From JBJTIF01 sp046094825 (GTDB lineage: Bacteria; Actinomycetota; UBA4738; HRBIN12): DNA of 10,260 nt. The notes beneath the pieces were generated by a model. The model was given only the letters and a program-made list of their open reading frames with translations, was not told the origin of the DNA and did not search any database. Numbering within the stretch: the stretch's first letter is position 1; each line of letters begins with the position of its first letter. This document shows positions 6,994 through 10,260 of this stretch, piece after piece. The DNA is taken from NCBI GenBank assembly GCA_046094825.1, contig JBJTIF010000032.1, positions 1 to 10,260 on the forward strand, given 5' to 3'. Position numbers and translations under genes: made by a program.

Positions 6994-7000
6994 TTGTCAA
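6973..7000 (-). promoter_or_regulatory. Sigma70-like promoter of the coiled-coil gene
   Basis: A consensus TTGACA -35 box (6995-7000), a 16-base spacer, then TACACT as -10 (6973-6978, four of six consensus bases). This predicts a leader of about 35 bases with the AGGAGG near its end. The arrangement agrees well with the chosen start. Confidence 0.6.
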
Positions 7001-7039
7001 GGGTCGGCGAACTGCCGGCGGCTGATGCGATTGCCCACA

Positions 7040-7060
7040 GCCCGTTGCGGAGCAACGGGC
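7040..7060. repeat. Hairpin directly upstream of the group II intron
   Basis: GCCCGTTGC (7040-7048), loop GGA, GCAACGGGC (7052-7060): a perfect 9-bp stem. No T run follows on either strand, so it is not a standard Rho-independent terminator in its present state. It could be a REP-like intergenic palindrome. It ends three bases before the proposed intron start and may be part of the intron's insertion target. Confidence 0.65.
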
Positions 7061-7517
7061 CTAGTGCGATCGCGAGTGTGTTGAACCAGCAGGGTGGAAG
7101 TCCCTGTCGGAGCCGGACTTGGGCTCCGTAACTGAACGAAACTGCGTTCCCGCGAGGGAGGGTGGAGAGCATCGGGAGGTGAATGGCTAGTCCGTAGGAA
7201 CACGAACTCGATTCGGCCTGTCGTCGCGGCGAGCCTGCTAGGCCAAGGCGAAGCCCAAATGACGTCGAGCGGAACCCTGCCTAGTGGGTGGTCCGGCCAT
7301 GCGGCCGAGACCGACGGTAAGCCCGGCTGTGGAACCCAAGTCAAGCACCGGGGCGACGGGGGGTGGTTGGAGACGGAATGGTCAGACGGTTCGACACATG
7401 AAGCGATGAGACCTGCCGGGCTATTGTCCGGTGCCCGGCAGGAGACAGAGGAGTCGTAGTAGCGTCGAAGTCGGGTAATGCCGATGGAGCGAAGGGCTCC
7501 AGGGAGATGGATGCGAG

Positions 7518-8849
7518 ATGACCAGACGAGCGGAAGCCCAATCGGCGACAGTGCCGCTGGCTCAACAAGCCGAAGAGATCCCCGCCATGTGGCGATGGGT
7601 CGAACCGACCGCCTGGACCGTGCGCATGTTGACGGCTCTCGTACAGGGAGTGAAAGGAGAGAAATGGTTCCGACTGAATGACAAGGTGTTCGCGGAGCGG
7701 AATCTGTTCGCCGCGTTCCAGAAGGTGGCGAAGAAGCGAGGCGCTGCGGGGGTGGATCACGAGACGGTCACAGGGTTCGCGAGACGAACCCCGGAAGTAC
7801 TCTGGGATCTCTCCGACGCGCTGAAGGCCGGCACGTACACGCCCCAGGCGATTCGACGAGTGCATATCCCGAAGCCGGGTACGAACGAGACCAGACCGCT
7901 GGGAATCCCTACGGTTCGGGACCGGGTCGTGCAGGCCGCAGTGGTGCACGTGATCGAACCGATCTTCGAGCGTGACTTCGCGGAACACAGCTACGGATTC
8001 CGACCCGGCCGGGGCTGCAAGGACGCCTTGCGGCGGGTGGGGCAGTTGCTCGACCAGGGCTTCGTCCACATTGTGGATGCGGACCTCAAGGGCTACTTCG
8101 ACTCGATCCCGCACGATCGGCTGATGAACCGCGTGGAAGAAAAGATCGCCGACGGCCCCGTGCTGCGGTTGATCGAGAGCTTCCTGAAGGCGGACATCCT
8201 GGACGACGCAAAGCAATGGACACCCGAGGAAGGAGCCCCGCAAGGGGCGGTCCTCAGTCCACTCCGGAGCAACGTCTATCTCGATCCACTTGACCACCTG
8301 ATGGTCCAGCATGGAATCGAGATGGTGCGTTACGCCGACGACTTCGTGATCCTGTGCAAGACGGCGGAAGATGCCGCACGAGCACTGGAACTCGTCAGGC
8401 AGTGGGTGGCCGACAACGGCCTCGCACTCCATCCGACGAAGACACGCATCGTCGACGCCCGGACGGAGCGGTTCGACTTCCTGGGGTACAGCTTCCGTGA
8501 CCAGGATCACTGGCCGCGGCAGAAGGCGATTCAGAAGCTACGGGACGCAATTCGCAACAAGACGCCCCGGACGAGTGGCAAGAGCCTGCACTGTGTGATT
8601 GCAGACGTGAACGCCATCCTTCGTGGGTGGCTTGCGTACTTCAAACACAGCACGTACCGGAACGTCTACTACGATCAGGACCGCTGGGTACGGAGTCGGC
8701 TGCGGGGCATTCTCCGCAGGCGCTCCGGCCGTGACGGGCCTGGAGGTGGTCTGGACAACATCAGGTGGACCAACGACTTCTTTGCCGAACTCGGGCTGTT
8801 CAGTCTGGTAGAAGCCCGAGCGCAGGCCGTTCAATCCTCAACGAGGTAA
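7518..8849 (+). CDS. ltrA: Group II intron reverse transcriptase/maturase
   Basis: The intron-encoded protein (443 residues) binds the intron RNA, helps it fold and splice, and copies it into DNA at the target. Reverse transcriptase blocks are in order: GVDHETV (78-84), IPKPGTNETRPLGIPT (117-132), SYGFRPGRG (158-166), the first catalytic Asp in DADLKGYFDSI (187-197, Asp188 by position), GAPQGAVLSPLRSNVYL (239-255), the active-site YADD (272-275), and FLGYSF (321-326). The maturase (X/thumb) region follows, with LRGWLAYFKHS (368-378). The protein ends soon after, with no DNA-binding/HNH endonuclease domain. It therefore probably primes from nicked or replicating DNA rather than by its own second-strand cleavage. 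The start at 7518 has GGAG a short way upstream. Oddity: the block normally reading SPLLANIYL has Arg250 and Ser251 instead of Leu-Ala. The frame is intact. Confidence 0.95.
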   Translation: MTRRAEAQSATVPLAQQAEEIPAMWRWVEPTAWTVRMLTALVQGVKGEKWFRLNDKVFAERNLFAAFQKVAKKRGAAGVDHETVTGFARRTPEVLWDLSDALKAGTYTPQAIRRVHIPKPGTNETRPLGIPTVRDRVVQAAVVHVIEPIFERDFAEHSYGFRPGRGCKDALRRVGQLLDQGFVHIVDADLKGYFDSIPHDRLMNRVEEKIADGPVLRLIESFLKADILDDAKQWTPEEGAPQGAVLSPLRSNVYLDPLDHLMVQHGIEMVRYADDFVILCKTAEDAARALELVRQWVADNGLALHPTKTRIVDARTERFDFLGYSFRDQDHWPRQKAIQKLRDAIRNKTPRTSGKSLHCVIADVNAILRGWLAYFKHSTYRNVYYDQDRWVRSRLRGILRRRSGRDGPGGGLDNIRWTNDFFAELGLFSLVEARAQAVQSSTR

Positions 8850-8863
8850 CACCATCGACCGGA

Positions 8864-8896
8864 GAGCCGTGTGCGGGAGATCCGCCAGCACGGTTC
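8864..8896 (+). ncRNA. Group II intron domain V (catalytic hairpin)
   Basis: The stem opens with GAGCCGTGT and closes with GCACGGTTC, pairing over nine positions with two G-T wobbles. A GCGG/CCGC upper stem and a short loop cap it. The catalytic triad is AGC (8865-8867). This is the ribozyme's active centre and the best single proof that this is a group II intron. Confidence 0.88.
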
Positions 8897-8974
8897 GGAG
8901 GGAGGGGGGCCCGAACTCAATCGGGCCTCCCTGCCCCTATCGGCTGCAGATGAATCCGGCGGGCGCACAAAAAA

Positions 8975-10258
8975 GGTTCTTCGGGGATTTCAGTGGCAGG
9001 GTAGCCGTGGTCTGAGGTCGAGCTTCCCGCAGAAGAACAGGATTCGCGTTCTGTAGTTTCGAAAGGATCGGAAGCCCCGAGCCGCATACTTCAGGGACTG
9101 GATGACGCTGTTGAAGCCCTCGCTGGTGGCGTTGGTGATTCGGTGACGGAAGTAGCTGAGCAGGTTCGGCAGATGGCGCTTAAGCATCTTGGCGATCTTG
9201 ATGACTGGGCGGAGGCGGCACCGCACGCCCCACGCATACCACTGGTCGAAGAACTCCTCGGCGCTCATCGGATAGACATGCCTCCAGAACCAGCGGAACT
9301 CCTCCTTGATCGCCCAGGCGCGGGCCGTTTTCAGGCCGTTCTGCCGAATGGCCGCGAACCGGCGCCGCTGTTGTGGCGAGAGATTCGCTTTGTTGAAGAG
9401 CCACAGCTGCCGTGTGCCCTTGAGTCGGTCATCGTCTTCGGCCTGAAGGGCCTTGTTCTCCGCTCGTCGCACCTGATCGACCGCCTCTCCCAGATGCTTG
9501 GCAACATGGAACTTGTCGTGCACCAGTTCCGCGTTTGGGGTCTGACTCGCCACCGCGTTGGCATAGGCAGGGAGCATGTCAGCAGCCACGGCCACAACTT
9601 GCTGCCGCTGCTCGACCGTCAGCGTCTGCAGTACCTCCTCCGCGGCCGCCTGGGTTCGCTCGGGGGCGACGTCCAGGACGCGGGATCCGTCGATGTCGGT
9701 GAGAACGGTGATGTAATCGTGGCCTCTGCCAAAGCTCTTCTCGTCGATGCCGACATGGGGAATGGGCGTCGCTTCGCGGCGCTCAAGGCCCCGTTCGACG
9801 GCGCGATCCATGATCGTCTGGGCAGCGTCCCAGGAGAGGCCGAGGAGGGACGCGGCGGCCTTGACCGTGCGGCACGCTTGCAGGACTTCGATGGCGAAGG
9901 CTTCAAAGAACAGGGTGAAACGACTGTGCTTTCCGGCCCACGGCGGCACAATGGTCTTCACCCCGTGGTCCGGGCAGCGGCACCGAGGCAATCGGGCGAC
10001 CAGTTCCGTCGTGAACTGCATCGTGTCGAGGTGCCGCCAACGCCGCTCTTCCGCGTGATCGGCCAGTCCGCAGGACTGGCCGCATTCCGGGCAGGAAACC
10101 CCCGAACCAACGTGCGCCAAGCGGATTTCGACTCGCCGCTCATCGACCCGAAGGTCAACGGCATCGACTCGCCAGGATTCGTTCAGCCCCAAAAGACGGG
10201 CATAATGCGAAGAAAGTGCGTCCATCCCGGCAACTTACGGCATGGACGCCCAAGAAAC
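8975..10258 (-). mobile_element. ISL3-family insertion sequence
   Basis: One transposase gene fills the element. The proposed left end is GGTTCTTCGGGG at 8975, and the right end read inward from 10258 is GTTTCTTGGGCG; 9 of 12 positions match. Further inward AGTGGCAGGG and AGTTGCCGGG also resemble each other with a six-base offset. The transposase stop lies only about 15 bases inside the left end, as expected. Length is about 1.28 kb. ISL3 elements usually make 8-bp target duplications. The left flank is ACAAAAAA, while the only two visible right-flank bases are GA, which do not match, so either a boundary is off or the duplication is lost. Confidence 0.75.
8990..10225 (-). CDS. ISL3-family transposase
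   Basis: DDE transposase that cuts and joins the ends of its own element. The 411 residues match the usual ISL3 length. The N-terminal zinc-binding region has CPEC (45-48) and CRCPDH (82-87). An HTH segment follows around 114-137 (LQACRTVKAAASLLGL). The catalytic core has Asp161 in HVGIDEKSFGRG (157-168), Asp216 in AVAADMLPAY (212-221) and Glu369 in NATSEGFNS (365-373), the expected DDE triad of the family. Also typical are LVHDKFHVAKHL (234-245) and the basic end NYRTRILFFCG (390-400). The start at 10225 (MDALSSHYARLLGL) fits family N termini, although no strong ribosome binding site precedes it. The frame is intact, so the element is potentially active. It reads toward the group II intron, which is on the opposite strand. 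Confidence 0.93.
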   Translation of the reverse strand: MDALSSHYARLLGLNESWRVDAVDLRVDERRVEIRLAHVGSGVSCPECGQSCGLADHAEERRWRHLDTMQFTTELVARLPRCRCPDHGVKTIVPPWAGKHSRFTLFFEAFAIEVLQACRTVKAAASLLGLSWDAAQTIMDRAVERGLERREATPIPHVGIDEKSFGRGHDYITVLTDIDGSRVLDVAPERTQAAAEEVLQTLTVEQRQQVVAVAADMLPAYANAVASQTPNAELVHDKFHVAKHLGEAVDQVRRAENKALQAEDDDRLKGTRQLWLFNKANLSPQQRRRFAAIRQNGLKTARAWAIKEEFRWFWRHVYPMSAEEFFDQWYAWGVRCRLRPVIKIAKMLKRHLPNLLSYFRHRITNATSEGFNSVIQSLKYAARGFRSFRNYRTRILFFCGKLDLRPRLPCH

Positions 10259-10260
10259 GA

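Larger units (their letters stand above)
7064..8940 (+). mobile_element. Group II intron (ribozyme plus reverse transcriptase/maturase)
   Basis: A retroelement that self-splices from RNA and inserts into DNA through its encoded protein. The 5' boundary is set at GTGCG (7064-7068), which fits the GTGYG consensus; a second GTGTG at 7076 is an alternative. Bases 7064-7517 hold no gene and would form domains I-III of the ribozyme. The reverse transcriptase occupies domain IV. Domain V is at 8864-8896, followed by a domain VI-like stem with GGCCCGA paired to TCGGGCC (about 8908-8927). The 3' boundary is placed at 8940 (CCCCTAT), matching the usual AY ending. TAGGCC at 7239-7244 is complementary to the last six bases of the proposed 5' exon (7058-7063) and could be EBS1. 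It appears full length, so mobility is plausible. The exact ends are inferred. Confidence 0.85.

Noticed and set aside
7040..7060. Rho-independent terminator
   Set aside because: The stem is strong, but no T run follows on either strand and no gene ends just upstream on the plus strand.
7341..8510. A 389-codon minus-strand frame across the intron
   Set aside because: It lies opposite ribozyme sequence and the reverse transcriptase, both firmly identified, and has no domain of its own.

Overview
The window is GC-rich, densely coded bacterial chromosome. The futalosine-route menaquinone genes, a bacterial SelO, a self-standing cytochrome P450 and a small coiled-coil 'nuclease-like' protein in one place fit a planctomycete-like organism. 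That placement is an inference from gene content and base composition; the window has no rRNA or marker gene to settle it.

Layout, left to right. Bases 1-1164 (+) hold the C-terminal three quarters of selO, a protein AMPylase, cut by the window edge. It converges on a cytochrome P450 (2532-1174, -). The P450 is divergent from a gene at 2655-4334 (+), whose product looks like an MpaB/rubber-oxygenase-type (DUF2236-like) helical domain joined to a cyclic-nucleotide-binding fold. The shared 122-base gap carries a perfect 11-base direct repeat. Next comes a two-gene minus-strand unit, mqnB (5847-5185) then mqnD (5188-4355), joined by an ATGA overlap. These encode futalosine hydrolase and 1,4-dihydroxy-6-naphthoate synthase of menaquinone synthesis. 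About 350 bases with no convincing gene follow. After them lies a minus-strand gene (6931-6197) for a coiled-coil protein with a predicted PD-(D/E)XK-like C-terminal domain. It has a strong ribosome binding site, a good sigma70-like promoter and a palindrome inside the promoter spacer.

The right third is mobile DNA. A group II intron of about 1.9 kb (about 7064-8940, +) encodes a reverse transcriptase/maturase without an endonuclease domain, and its domain V is readable. Its 5' end lies three bases after a near-perfect hairpin. About 34 bases past the intron's proposed 3' end starts an ISL3-family insertion sequence (about 8975-10258, transposase on -), whose right end almost coincides with the window edge.

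How the genes fit together: mqnB and mqnD act in one pathway. The P450 and the oxygenase-like fusion may share regulation and possibly a substrate, but no redox partner is seen here. selO and the coiled-coil gene stand alone. Points most worth following are the oxygenase/cNMP fusion with a degenerate ligand pocket, an 11-base homopolymer inside mqnB, the intron whose hairpin target and domain V triad point to different intron classes, and the repeat-built coiled-coil protein with its palindromic promoter.
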